A model generated the notes under the pieces. It was not told where the DNA came from. It worked only from the letters and a program-made list of their open reading frames with translations, and ran no database searches. A DNA stretch of 9,740 nt from an uncultured Bacillota bacterium (GTDB lineage: Bacteria > Bacillota > Clostridia > Peptostreptococcales > Anaerovoracaceae). The position numbers were made by a program, and so were the translations under genes. Positions 1 to 8,150 of this stretch are shown here, piece after piece; positions within the stretch are counted from its first letter, which is position 1; each line of letters opens with the position of its first letter. Location: the NCBI GenBank assembly GCA_946541435.1, contig CAMNJK010000045.1, forward strand, positions 1-9,740, read 5' to 3'.

Positions 1-2
1 AA

Positions 3-182
3 ATGAGTAATAACAGCAGAACAGACAAAGGCAGGTCGATCCTTGCCGCCGGCGCCATCGCCGCATTCTGCGGGACCACGCTGCTGGCCCTGGGACGAAC
101 ACTGAAGTTCCTCTTCAGAGATGTGGATGAGGAAAAGAAGATCCCGGAATCTGCCGGGGATAACGAGGCGAAGGAAGAATAA
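3..182 (+). CDS. Small single-pass membrane protein, unknown function
   Basis: A 59-residue reading frame begins with ATG two bases from the window edge and ends with TAA at 180-182. Residues about 13-32 form one hydrophobic, Ala/Gly/Leu-rich stretch suitable for a membrane helix. It is flanked by a basic N-terminus (Arg6, Lys9, Arg11) and followed by a highly charged tail rich in Glu, Asp and Lys. The window starts too close to the ATG to show a ribosome binding site, so the true start could lie upstream and the gene may be the 3' end of something longer. The terminator at 243-272 lies 60 bases downstream and would end its transcript. I do not recognise a family, and no function can be assigned beyond a probable membrane anchor. 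Confidence 0.5.
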   Translation: MSNNSRTDKGRSILAAGAIAAFCGTTLLALGRTLKFLFRDVDEEKKIPESAGDNEAKEE

Positions 183-242
183 TGCGAAGAGGAGATTCCA
201 TATGAAAAAAATATGGTAATAACTATGATATAAGTATTTTAT

Positions 243-272
243 AATACCCCTGATTAGGGGTATTCTTTTTTT
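243..272 (+). terminator. Rho-independent terminator
   Basis: A perfect 9-bp stem (243-251 with 256-264) closes a 4-base loop and is followed by C and then seven T residues (266-272). It ends the unit containing the small membrane protein and lies 31 bases before the LysR gene start. A TATAAT hexamer at 240-245 overlaps the left arm, but I see no convincing -35 box at the proper distance, so I do not call it a promoter. Confidence 0.85.
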
Positions 273-303
273 GTATGATAAGGGACAAATTGGAGGGAGA
301 AGG

Positions 304-1185
304 ATGGAGCTTAGATCGCTGTACTATTTCACGGCGGTAGCCGAGGAACTGAACATCACCAGAGCGGCAAAAAAACTGCATATGAGTCAGCCGCCCCTGA
401 GCGCTCAGATCAAGAATCTGGAAAAGGAGCTGGATACGGAACTCTTTATCAGAGGAGGACGTCAGCTCATGCTCACAGAGAGCGGACAGCTGCTCTACAG
501 ACGGGCCAAGGAAATATTGAAGATGTCTGATAAGACCAGGTCAGAAGTGCTTTCCATGGGAAAGGGAATGCGGGGGACCATTTCCATTGGCGTCGTAGAG
601 GGCATGGGATCCTATATCGCAGCGGACTGGATCCTGGGCTTTCAGGAAAAGTTTCCCAACATCAAATTCCGGGTGCTGAGCGGTGGTACGGATGATCTGC
701 TGGAAAACATGAGGGGCGGACTGATCAGCCTGGCGGTGATCATGGGACCCTGTGATAATTCCATGCTGCACAGCTTCCCCGTGGGCAGACAGCGGCTTGC
801 CGCGATCATGGAAAAGTCTCATCGCCTTGCCGGCGGTGAAGGGCAGATCGAGATCTCTGAACTGGCGGGAGAGAAAATCATCCTGCCGGGCAGGACCACT
901 CTTACAGAATCCATTTACAAATGGTTCAAGGCCGTGGGTGAAGAACCGAATGTGGTTTGTGAATCATCCAGCTTCCTGAATGCCCTGGCCCTGGCAGACA
1001 GGAAAATAGGCATCGGGATCGGACCCCGCGCCAGCTATATCAAAACAGATTCTCTGGCCTTCAGAGATCTGGCGGGAGATGATAAGGACCTGGAATACCT
1101 CTTCGTATGGCGCAAGGGGCATCCGCTGCCCACCATTGAAGAGCGGTTTATCGATCATGTCAGATCCGCCGCGGGGATGAAATAG
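304..1185 (+). CDS. LysR-family transcriptional regulator
   Basis: A 293-residue protein of the usual LysR length. Residues 1-60 are the winged helix-turn-helix: the N-terminal 'LRSLYYFTAVAEE' helix, the 'ITRAAKKLHMSQPPLSAQIK' recognition region (18-37), then 'LEKELDTELFIR'. A linker helix spans about 60-88, and the effector-binding domain covers about 90-285, starting with the typical 'GTISIGVV' strand. The ATG at 304 is chosen because GGAGG at 292-296 sits 7 bases before it. An in-frame TTG at 271 lies inside the terminator's T-run and is rejected. Such proteins bind DNA as tetramers and respond to a small molecule. The effector and targets cannot be read from this window. There is no divergent neighbour of the kind LysR proteins often control; the nearest candidates are the transcript starting near 1262 and genes outside the window. 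Confidence 0.93.
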   Translation: MELRSLYYFTAVAEELNITRAAKKLHMSQPPLSAQIKNLEKELDTELFIRGGRQLMLTESGQLLYRRAKEILKMSDKTRSEVLSMGKGMRGTISIGVVEGMGSYIAADWILGFQEKFPNIKFRVLSGGTDDLLENMRGGLISLAVIMGPCDNSMLHSFPVGRQRLAAIMEKSHRLAGGEGQIEISELAGEKIILPGRTTLTESIYKWFKAVGEEPNVVCESSSFLNALALADRKIGIGIGPRASYIKTDSLAFRDLAGDDKDLEYLFVWRKGHPLPTIEERFIDHVRSAAGMK

Positions 1186-1227
1186 GAATGCAGAATACAG
1201 GAAACAGAAAAAGTGCATTTCAACCTA

Positions 1228-1255
1228 TTGCAATTTTCTGAAAATATGGTATGAT
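1228..1255 (+). promoter_or_regulatory. Sigma-A type promoter with extended -10
   Basis: TTGCAA (1228-1233) and TATGAT (1250-1255) are separated by 16 bases, and TGG directly precedes the -10 box, giving an extended -10. Transcription would start near 1262. No long gene follows on this strand before the terminator at 1444-1485, so it appears to drive a short transcript. Confidence 0.55.
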
Positions 1256-1261
1256 AATCAA

Positions 1262-1485
1262 ACCAGAAGACAACTGAATATGGATGTCAGTAAATACTTG
1301 AGAAACCGGAAGGCTGTCGGATCCGGATGGATGACCTGAAATGAATCCCGGAGGCAGTGGGGTTCAGAAGAAGAGAGCAGAGAGCCGGAAGATCAGAGAA
1401 AGGAGATCACGTATGTGGAGGGTATTACAGATCGACAGATAACGGGCTGCGACGAAGTGAGAACAGGATCGCAGCCCCTTTTATT
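1262..1485 (+). ncRNA. Candidate small RNA or orphan leader, about 220 nt
   Basis: This is the only stretch above 300 bases without a long gene (1186-1522). A good promoter (1228-1255) and a strong terminator (1444-1485) bracket about 220 nt that contain no convincing long coding frame. Inside, bases 1342-1349 pair with 1359-1366 (8 bp, one G-U), and GATC repeats near 1391 and 1405 could pair. Two tiny frames exist: 19 codons from 1280 without a ribosome binding site, and 9 codons at 1413-1442 (MWRVLQIDR) with AAAGGAG 7 bases before the ATG, ending just before the terminator stem. I looked for T-box, SAM-I, TPP, SRP RNA and RNase P signatures and saw none. 6S RNA cannot be excluded because its sequence is poorly conserved. 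Evidence is limited to the two boundary signals. Confidence 0.35.
1444..1485 (+). terminator. Rho-independent terminator
   Basis: A perfect 9-bp GC-rich stem (1444-1452 with 1469-1477) has a 16-base loop and is followed by C, TTTT, A and TTT. The U-run lies only on the plus-strand side, so it mainly ends rightward transcription. It lies 38 bases beyond the stop of the convergent HAD gene and might also weakly stop that transcript, though no U-run follows it in that direction. Confidence 0.8.
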
Positions 1486-1522
1486 TGTTCAGAAACAGTG
1501 TCATCCATATCCGATGAGAACG

Positions 1523-2209
1523 TCAGCAATGTCCGAAGATTTCCTTTGTAAGCGCGTCAGTATTGGAAACGATGGTCTCCGCCCCGCTATCCATCAGCTG
1601 CTCTTTTGTCCGGAAACCCCATTCCACGCAGATGCAGGGCAGTCCGGCGCCCGCAGCGGTCTTGATGTCCACTTCGGAATCGCCTACATAGACAGCCTCA
1701 TCTGCAGAGAGCCCCATCTGCTCCAGAGCATACAGAACCATGTCCGGCCAGGGTTTGCGGCGCATGCGGGCAGTCTCTCCCAGGGCAAATGTGAAAAGAT
1801 CCGGAAAATAGACCCGGCAGAGTTTCTGCACTGTGGGATCCGGCTTGTTGGAGACCACAGCGGTTTTGATGCCTGCCCCGGCCAGCTTTTGCAGAAGCTC
1901 AGTGATACCGGGATAGACCCGGGAGCGGAAGCCGCTGTGTTCGCCGTAATACTGCTTGAAAAATGTCAGGGCTTTTTCCAGAAGGTCTTCCGACACCTCA
2001 GATACCGGCAGACCCTGCGCGTCTGCCAGAGCGCAGGAAACTGCATACTTCGCGCCATTGCTGAAGAATGACATGGTCTTCTGCGGTGTAAGGTCAGCGG
2101 GGAATCCCAGCTGCGCCCGTGTGTGATTCAGGGCATCGGTCAGTTCCTCCACGGTGTCAAGGATCGTCCCGTCCATATCAAAAATTACTGCTTTGTAGTT
2201 TGTTGTCAT
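1523..2209 (-). CDS. HAD-IA hydrolase, phosphoglycolate phosphatase-like
   Basis: A 228-residue soluble HAD-superfamily phosphatase with every catalytic motif visible. Motif I is 'FDMDGT' (nucleophile Asp11, general acid/base Asp13). Motif II is 'VVSNK' (Ser120), motif III is Lys152 in 'RRKPWPD', and motif IV is 'VGDSEVD' (Asp177, Asp181) for Mg2+. The helical cap lies between motifs I and II (about 18-95), as in subfamily IA. Length and motifs fit the phosphoglycolate phosphatase/beta-phosphoglucomutase-like group, whose members remove phosphate from small metabolites. The true substrate cannot be told from sequence, so no symbol is given. The start at 2209 is preferred over an in-frame ATG at 2365 because the HAD fold begins a few residues after it and an AGGAAAGG-like site precedes it. 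The longer reading would also add a basic, low-complexity extension crossing the predicted promoters. Confidence 0.9.
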   Translation of the reverse strand: MTTNYKAVIFDMDGTILDTVEELTDALNHTRAQLGFPADLTPQKTMSFFSNGAKYAVSCALADAQGLPVSEVSEDLLEKALTFFKQYYGEHSGFRSRVYPGITELLQKLAGAGIKTAVVSNKPDPTVQKLCRVYFPDLFTFALGETARMRRKPWPDMVLYALEQMGLSADEAVYVGDSEVDIKTAAGAGLPCICVEWGFRTKEQLMDSGAETIVSNTDALTKEIFGHC

Positions 2210-2228
2210 CGTTATCAGGTCCTTTCCT

Positions 2229-2254
2229 GCCCGCGGTTTTCCGGCGGGCTTTTC
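2229..2254. promoter_or_regulatory. GC-rich hairpin in the HAD gene 5' leader
   Basis: GCCCGC (2229-2234) pairs with GCGGGC (2244-2249), and GG/CC pairs can add inside. On the minus strand it falls in the HAD mRNA leader and abuts the AGGAAAGG ribosome binding site, so it could affect translation. On the plus strand it is followed by TTTTCTT, which resembles a terminator that would block rightward antisense transcription. The sequence does not decide between these roles. Confidence 0.45.
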
Positions 2255-2281
2255 TTCCGCTGCCGCAGGGCGCATGCAAGT

Positions 2282-2310
2282 ATTGTACATCAGATCTTTT
2301 TTTTGCACAA
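2282..2310 (-). promoter_or_regulatory. Predicted promoter for the HAD phosphatase gene
   Basis: Reading leftward, TTGTGC (2310-2305) and TACAAT (2287-2282) are 17 bases apart. Transcription would start near 2275, leaving a leader of roughly 66 bases that includes the GC hairpin. Its -35 box overlaps that of the divergent promoter. Confidence 0.45.
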
Positions 2311-2332
2311 CTCCGCGGGAATAGGTTATAAT
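2303..2332 (+). promoter_or_regulatory. Predicted promoter for membrane protein (and tex)
   Basis: TTGCAC (2303-2308) and a perfect TATAAT (2327-2332) are 18 bases apart, giving a start near 2339. The early transcript can fold as 2347-2351 with 2358-2362, placing an AAGGAG-like sequence in the loop. No start codon follows that sequence closely; the functional ribosome binding site is GGAGGGG at 2370-2376. Confidence 0.6.
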
Positions 2333-2383
2333 CATAGGGCGCTGTTCTGTAAAGGAGTACAGCAAAACAGGAGGGGTATTATA

Positions 2384-3199
2384 ATGGAACTGAACATCAG
2401 CAAAAAAACCATTCTGATCGGCCTGATCCTGCTGGCCGTCGCGGCGGTGTCCTTCTTCTGGATCGCAGGGATCGCGTCTTCCGAGGACAATTTCGGGGGA
2501 ACCTATGCGTCTCTGGAAGAGAAGCGCACCAATGTGACAGAGCTCATGGGCGCTACGGCAGGGTCATCCACAGCCATCTCCCTGCTGCCGGGGGACGCGG
2601 GAACACCCATCGCGGACCAGCTGGCAGATCTCAGCGGATACTTTCTGTTCATTCTGGCCGCCATCTATCTGGAGAAATGGATGGTGACCATCACGGGTCT
2701 TCTGACATTCCGGATCATCATTCCCATCAGCTGCCTGCTTCTCATTGCGGCGCTGATTTTCATGAATGACAGCCTGCGGATCGTGGGGATCAAGCTCATC
2801 TGTTTCGGCCTGATCATCTTCGCGGTGATTCCGGCCAGCGTGGTCATCACAGAGAAGATCGACGAGAGCTATCAGGCATCCATCCAGCAGACCATCGAAG
2901 ACACCAGGAATGACAGTCAGGACATCCGGGACACGGTGGGTGACGAGGAGGACGAAGGCGTCCTGCAGCAGCTCTTCAACAAAGTGAAAGGCGGCGTATC
3001 CGGACAGCTGGACAAGTTCGAGAACACCCTGAACCGGATCACCGAATCCATCGCGGTGCTCATCGTCACATCCTGCGCCATTCCGGTGGCGGTGCTGATC
3101 TTTTTCTTCTGGCTGGTCAGGCTGCTGACAGGGATCAACATCGACGTTCCCAAGGGGCGGCTGGCGGGAAAAATCACCGGCAGGCTGGGAAAGGGATGA
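2384..3199 (+). CDS. Multi-pass membrane protein of unknown function
   Basis: A 271-residue integral membrane protein. Hydrophobic segments lie at about 9-30, 84-104, 109-127, 133-155 and 223-248, giving five probable helices. Residues 31-83 form a polar loop containing 'SSEDNFGGTYASLEEKR'. Residues 157-222 form a charged, partly acidic segment, likely helical, with 'DEEDEG' at 187-192. The C-terminus is short and basic (Lys257, Arg259, Lys263, Arg267, Lys270). GGAGGGG at 2370-2376 lies 7 bases before the ATG and fixes the start. Its promoter is shared back to back with the HAD gene promoter. tex starts 37 bases after its stop with no terminator visible, so the two are probably co-transcribed. 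I do not recognise a family and see no catalytic or transport motif. Confidence 0.85.
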   Translation: MELNISKKTILIGLILLAVAAVSFFWIAGIASSEDNFGGTYASLEEKRTNVTELMGATAGSSTAISLLPGDAGTPIADQLADLSGYFLFILAAIYLEKWMVTITGLLTFRIIIPISCLLLIAALIFMNDSLRIVGIKLICFGLIIFAVIPASVVITEKIDESYQASIQQTIEDTRNDSQDIRDTVGDEEDEGVLQQLFNKVKGGVSGQLDKFENTLNRITESIAVLIVTSCAIPVAVLIFFFWLVRLLTGINIDVPKGRLAGKITGRLGKG

Positions 3200-3236
3200 T
3201 CAGAGAAAGAAACGACTGAAAGGAACGACTATATAT

Positions 3237-5510
3237 ATGGACATCATCAAGACATTAGCATCGGAATTCAACCTCAGGACAGGCAACGTAGAGAACACCC
3301 TGGAACTGATCGACGCGGGGAACACCATCCCCTTCATCGCCCGTTACCGAAAGGAAGCCACCGGCGGCATGTCGGACGTGACCCTGCGGGAACTGGATGA
3401 GCGCCTGACCTACCTCAGGAATCTGGAGGAACGGAAGGAGGAAGTGACCCGGCTCATCGAGGAGCAGGGGAAGCTCACCGAAGATCTGCGGGCCCAGATC
3501 GAAGAAGCCCAGGTGCTGCAGCGGGTGGAAGACCTCTACAAACCCTTCCGCAAGAAGCGGGCCACCAGAGCATCCAAGGCAAGGGAACGGGGGCTGGAAC
3601 CGCTGGCCGCAAGGATCCTGCAGCAGGAGGACGTGACAGGGGATCCGCCAGCCTTTGCGGAAGGATTCGTGGACCCGGAAAAAGACGTGAAGACGACGGA
3701 GGACGCCCTGCAGGGGGCCTGCGATATCATCGCCGAACAGCTGGCGGAAGACGCGGACCGAATCGCGGAGATCCGGGAGATCACCTGGGACAAGGGCAGG
3801 ATCGCCACGGAAGCGGTGGATCCTGAAGAGAAGACCGTCTACGATATGTATTACGGGAAGATGGAGCCCATCAGCAAGATGCCCAACCACCGGGTGCTGG
3901 CAGTGAACCGGGGCGAGAAGGAAAAGAAACTGAAGGTGAAGGTGGATCTGGAGCCGGAAGTCATCCTGCAAAAGCTGGAGCGGCAGGTGATCACAAACCC
4001 CGGGAGCATCTATACCGGACTCCTGCAGGACACCATCGCGGACGCCTATCACCGGCTCATGGCCCCGGCGGTGGAGCGGGAGATGAGAAATCGGCTGACA
4101 GAGCGGGCGGAGGCGGACGCTGTGAAGGTTTTTGCTAAGAATACAGAAAACCTTCTTATGACACCCCCTGTAAAAGGCAAGAAAGTCATCAGTATCGACC
4201 CGGGTTACCGGACAGGATGCAAGGTGGCGGCCCTGAGCGGCACCGGAAAACTCATGGCCTACGCCACGGTTTATCCCACCAAGCCCAGGGAGGACGTGGC
4301 AGGGACGGAAAAGACACTGCAGAAGATCATTGATAAATACGGCTGTGACATCATCGTCATCGGCAACGGCACCGCGTCCCGGGAGACAGAAGAAGTGGTG
4401 GCCGCTTTCCTGCGCCGCACCGGACAGCCCATCCAGTATACCATCGTCAATGAAGCCGGCGCGTCGGTCTATTCGGCGTCAAAGCTGGCGGCGGAAGAAT
4501 ATCCGGATCTGGACGTGACCACCAGAGGGGCCATGTCCCTGGGAAGACGGCTGCAGGATCCTCTGGCGGAGCTTGTCAAGATCGATCCCAAGCACATCGG
4601 TGTGGGACAGTATCAGCATGATATCAATCAGAAGATGCTGGACAGCGCCCTGACCGGCGTGGTGGAGAACTGCGTGAACCGGGTGGGGGTGGATCTGAAC
4701 ACCGCGTCCCCGTCACTGCTTTCCTACATTGCCGGGATCAATTCCTCCATCGCGAAGAACATCGTGGCATGGCGGGATGAGCACGGCAGGTTCAACAGCC
4801 GCAGGGAACTCCTGAAGGTTTCCAAGCTGGGACCCAAGGCCTACGAACAGTGCGCGGGCTTCCTGCGGATCTCCGGGGGAAAGGAACCGCTGGACAGTAC
4901 TTCGGTACATCCCGAGTCCTATGAAGTCACCCGGAAGATCATGGAGAAAGCGGGCATCACGGGAGAGGAGATCGCCGCGGGCGGCGCCGCCAGCCTGGAG
5001 GATAAGATCATCGCCGCGTATCCGGCAAAAGGCGGATCCCGCGGAGGCAGCGGACGCGGAAAGAGCCTGCACGGTCTGGATGCCCTGAAAGCGCTGAACG
5101 AGTCAGAACAGAAGAAGGGCAGAGATGCCCGCCTCAGGGACAGCATCACCGCCATGGCGGAGGACCTGGGGGTGGGCAGGATGACCCTGACGGATATCAT
5201 CGCCGAACTGAAGAAGCCGGCCAGAGACCCCAGAGAGGATGCGCCTCCGGTGGTCTTCCGCAATGACGTCCGGTCCTTTGATGACCTGCAGGAGGGCATG
5301 GAGCTGGAGGGCACCGTGCGGAACGTGGTGGACTTCGGCGCCTTCGTGGACATCGGCGTCAAGCAGGACGGACTGGTGCACATTTCACAGATGAGCAGGA
5401 AATACGTTTCCCATCCCATGGATGTGGCAGCGGTGGGAGATACGGTGCGGGTGAAGATCCTTTCGGTGGACCGCGAACGGCAGAAGATCTCCCTGACCAT
5501 GATTTTATAA
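3237..5510 (+). CDS. tex: Tex-family S1 RNA-binding transcription accessory protein
   Basis: A 757-residue protein with the full Tex architecture and normal length. The N-terminal helical region (about 1-200) includes 'IPFIARYRKEATGGMSD' (31-47), a Tex hallmark. A YqgF/RuvX-like RNase H fold follows (about 315-440, with 'DPGYRTG' 321-327 and 'IGNGTASRET' 375-384). Helix-hairpin-helix repeats cover about 485-560 ('NTASPSLLSYIAGI', 'LLKVSKLGPKAYEQCAGFLR'), and an S1 RNA-binding domain closes it (about 684-757, 'GTVRNVVDFGAFVDIGV'). Tex binds nucleic acid and associates with the transcription machinery; its molecular role in Clostridia is not settled. A Gly/Ser/Arg-rich stretch (599-609) lies in the linker before the S1 domain. 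AAAGGA at 3219-3224 is the ribosome binding site, about 12 bases from ATG, which is rather far. The deaminase gene follows after 42 bases. Confidence 0.96.
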   Translation: MDIIKTLASEFNLRTGNVENTLELIDAGNTIPFIARYRKEATGGMSDVTLRELDERLTYLRNLEERKEEVTRLIEEQGKLTEDLRAQIEEAQVLQRVEDLYKPFRKKRATRASKARERGLEPLAARILQQEDVTGDPPAFAEGFVDPEKDVKTTEDALQGACDIIAEQLAEDADRIAEIREITWDKGRIATEAVDPEEKTVYDMYYGKMEPISKMPNHRVLAVNRGEKEKKLKVKVDLEPEVILQKLERQVITNPGSIYTGLLQDTIADAYHRLMAPAVEREMRNRLTERAEADAVKVFAKNTENLLMTPPVKGKKVISIDPGYRTGCKVAALSGTGKLMAYATVYPTKPREDVAGTEKTLQKIIDKYGCDIIVIGNGTASRETEEVVAAFLRRTGQPIQYTIVNEAGASVYSASKLAAEEYPDLDVTTRGAMSLGRRLQDPLAELVKIDPKHIGVGQYQHDINQKMLDSALTGVVENCVNRVGVDLNTASPSLLSYIAGINSSIAKNIVAWRDEHGRFNSRRELLKVSKLGPKAYEQCAGFLRISGGKEPLDSTSVHPESYEVTRKIMEKAGITGEEIAAGGAASLEDKIIAAYPAKGGSRGGSGRGKSLHGLDALKALNESEQKKGRDARLRDSITAMAEDLGVGRMTLTDIIAELKKPARDPREDAPPVVFRNDVRSFDDLQEGMELEGTVRNVVDFGAFVDIGVKQDGLVHISQMSRKYVSHPMDVAAVGDTVRVKILSVDRERQKISLTMIL

Positions 5511-5552
5511 AGACTATTGTTAAGTAACGGCACGACGAAAGGAAGGATATTC

Positions 5553-6827
5553 ATGAACATTCTCATCAAAAATGTCTGTCTGCCGGAGGCCGGGGAAGGC
5601 CGCCATGACCTGTACATCCGGGAAGGCCGGATCGCGGGACTGGACCGGGCGCCGGAGGGTTTTGCCCCCGGGACGGTCATCGATGGTTCCCATAAGATCT
5701 GCATGCCCGGCCTGGTGAACGCCCATACCCATGCCTACATGTCCGTCTTTCGAAACTTCGCCGACGACCTGCCTTTTGAGCAGTGGCTGTTCGAGAAGAT
5801 CGCGCCCCTGGAGGATGCCCTGACACCGGAGCAGAGCTACTGGGGAAACATGCTGTCCATCATGGAGATGATCCGCACGGGGACGACCTGCTTCGTGGAC
5901 ATGCACATGTTCCCCCGGATGTCCGTCAAAGCCTGCGCCGACACCGGGATCCGGGCCCTGATCACCAGAGGCCTGGTGGGGGAGGACCGGCGGGATGAGG
6001 GCGCCCTCCGCCGTCTGGCGGAAGCCTATGATGAGGCAGCCTATGCCGAAAGCCAGCCCAAAGCCCAGGTCTCCTTCGCCCTGGGGCCCCATGCCATCTA
6101 CACCTGCGGGGAAGACCTGCTGCGTTATATCGCGGAGCAGGCAGCGGAGAAGGGCATGGCCATCAACATGCATCTCTCGGAGACGCAGAACGAATTCGAC
6201 AATTGTATGCGGGAGCACGGAATGACCCCCACGGCCTACGTTCAGAAGCTGGGGCTCCTGGATGTGCCGGCCATTCTGGCCCACTGTGTCTATCTGACCG
6301 GGGAGGATATGGAGATCCTTGCAAAACCTGGCCTGTCCGTGGTGACCAATCCCGCCAGCAACATGAAGCTGGGCAACGGGTTCGCGCCGGTGCCGGAAAT
6401 GCTCCGCCGGGGGATCAATGTGTGTCTGGGCACAGATGGTGCATCCAGCAACAACGCCCTGAACATGTTCCGGGAGCTGGGGCTCATGACTCTGGCCCAG
6501 AAGGGAGCGGCGAAGGATTCCCTGGTCTTAAGCGCCGAGGAGACCCTGCGGATCGCGGTGCAGAATGGTTATCAGGCCATCGGACTGGGAGAGGAAGGCG
6601 GCCGGATCCGGGAAGGCTGCCTGGCGGATCTGATCCTGCTGGACGAAGACGCGCCAAACTTCCAGCCAAAGCACAGCTGGAAGGCGGCTCTTGTCTATTC
6701 TTCTACCGGATATGAAGTGACAGATACCATCGTGAACGGAGAGATCCTGATGCAGGATCGTGAATTTACGGGCATCGACGCGGAACGCGTCAACTTTGAG
6801 ATCGCCCGGGCGGTGAAGGATTTTTAG
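5553..6827 (+). CDS. mtaD: 5'-methylthioadenosine/S-adenosylhomocysteine deaminase
   Basis: A 424-residue amidohydrolase of the MTA/SAH deaminase group, which uses one metal ion and water to convert the 6-amino group of the adenine moiety to a 6-oxo group, releasing ammonia. Expected metal ligands are His58 and His60 ('NAHTHAYMS'), His207 ('MHLSET') and Asp295 ('GTDGASSNN'). Glu210 is the likely proton shuttle, and His180 ('GPHA') and His244 ('LAHCV') line the site. 'FADDLPFEQWL' (69-79) and 'NPASNMKLGNG' (266-276) are typical of this group. The small beta-sandwich domain is formed by residues 1-50 and the last about 70. ATG 5553 is preferred over an in-frame TTG at 5517 because AGGAAGG at 5540-5546 lies 6 bases before it. 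The adenosylhomocysteinase gene starts 17 bases downstream, which points to SAH as the physiological substrate. Other deaminated adenosines remain possible. Confidence 0.88.
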   Translation: MNILIKNVCLPEAGEGRHDLYIREGRIAGLDRAPEGFAPGTVIDGSHKICMPGLVNAHTHAYMSVFRNFADDLPFEQWLFEKIAPLEDALTPEQSYWGNMLSIMEMIRTGTTCFVDMHMFPRMSVKACADTGIRALITRGLVGEDRRDEGALRRLAEAYDEAAYAESQPKAQVSFALGPHAIYTCGEDLLRYIAEQAAEKGMAINMHLSETQNEFDNCMREHGMTPTAYVQKLGLLDVPAILAHCVYLTGEDMEILAKPGLSVVTNPASNMKLGNGFAPVPEMLRRGINVCLGTDGASSNNALNMFRELGLMTLAQKGAAKDSLVLSAEETLRIAVQNGYQAIGLGEEGGRIREGCLADLILLDEDAPNFQPKHSWKAALVYSSTGYEVTDTIVNGEILMQDREFTGIDAERVNFEIARAVKDF

Positions 6828-6844
6828 AGAAAGGAAAAGAGAAC

Positions 6845-8089
<1,245 letters not shown>

Positions 8090-8150
8090 ACCCGGGACAG
8101 GGCGCAGTCCGGCAGAATACAATGAATCAGAGCAGAGAGGAGAGACAGCA

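Noticed and set aside
240..245. TATAAT as a lysR promoter -10 box
   Set aside because: No acceptable -35 box lies 16-18 bases upstream, and it overlaps the terminator stem.
271..303. Longer LysR start at TTG 271
   Set aside because: It lies in the terminator T-run and would extend the protein before the normal LysR N-terminus; ATG 304 has a strong ribosome binding site.
1262..1485. T-box, SAM-I riboswitch or SRP RNA
   Set aside because: The conserved T-box antiterminator sequence, SAM-I core and SRP tetraloop region were not found, and no aminoacyl-tRNA synthetase or methionine gene follows.
1415..2071. A 218-codon plus-strand frame antisense to the HAD gene
   Set aside because: It starts within the terminator region, has no ribosome binding site of its own, and the minus strand encodes all four HAD motifs.
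3255..4052. A 265-codon minus-strand frame opposite tex
   Set aside because: Mirror of tex coding, with low-complexity His/Leu/Phe/Gln content and no recognisable motif.
5035..5070. Gly/Ser/Arg-rich stretch in Tex as a possible inserted repeat
   Set aside because: It is short, lies in a linker before the S1 domain, keeps frame and does not disturb any Tex domain, so it is ordinary linker variation.
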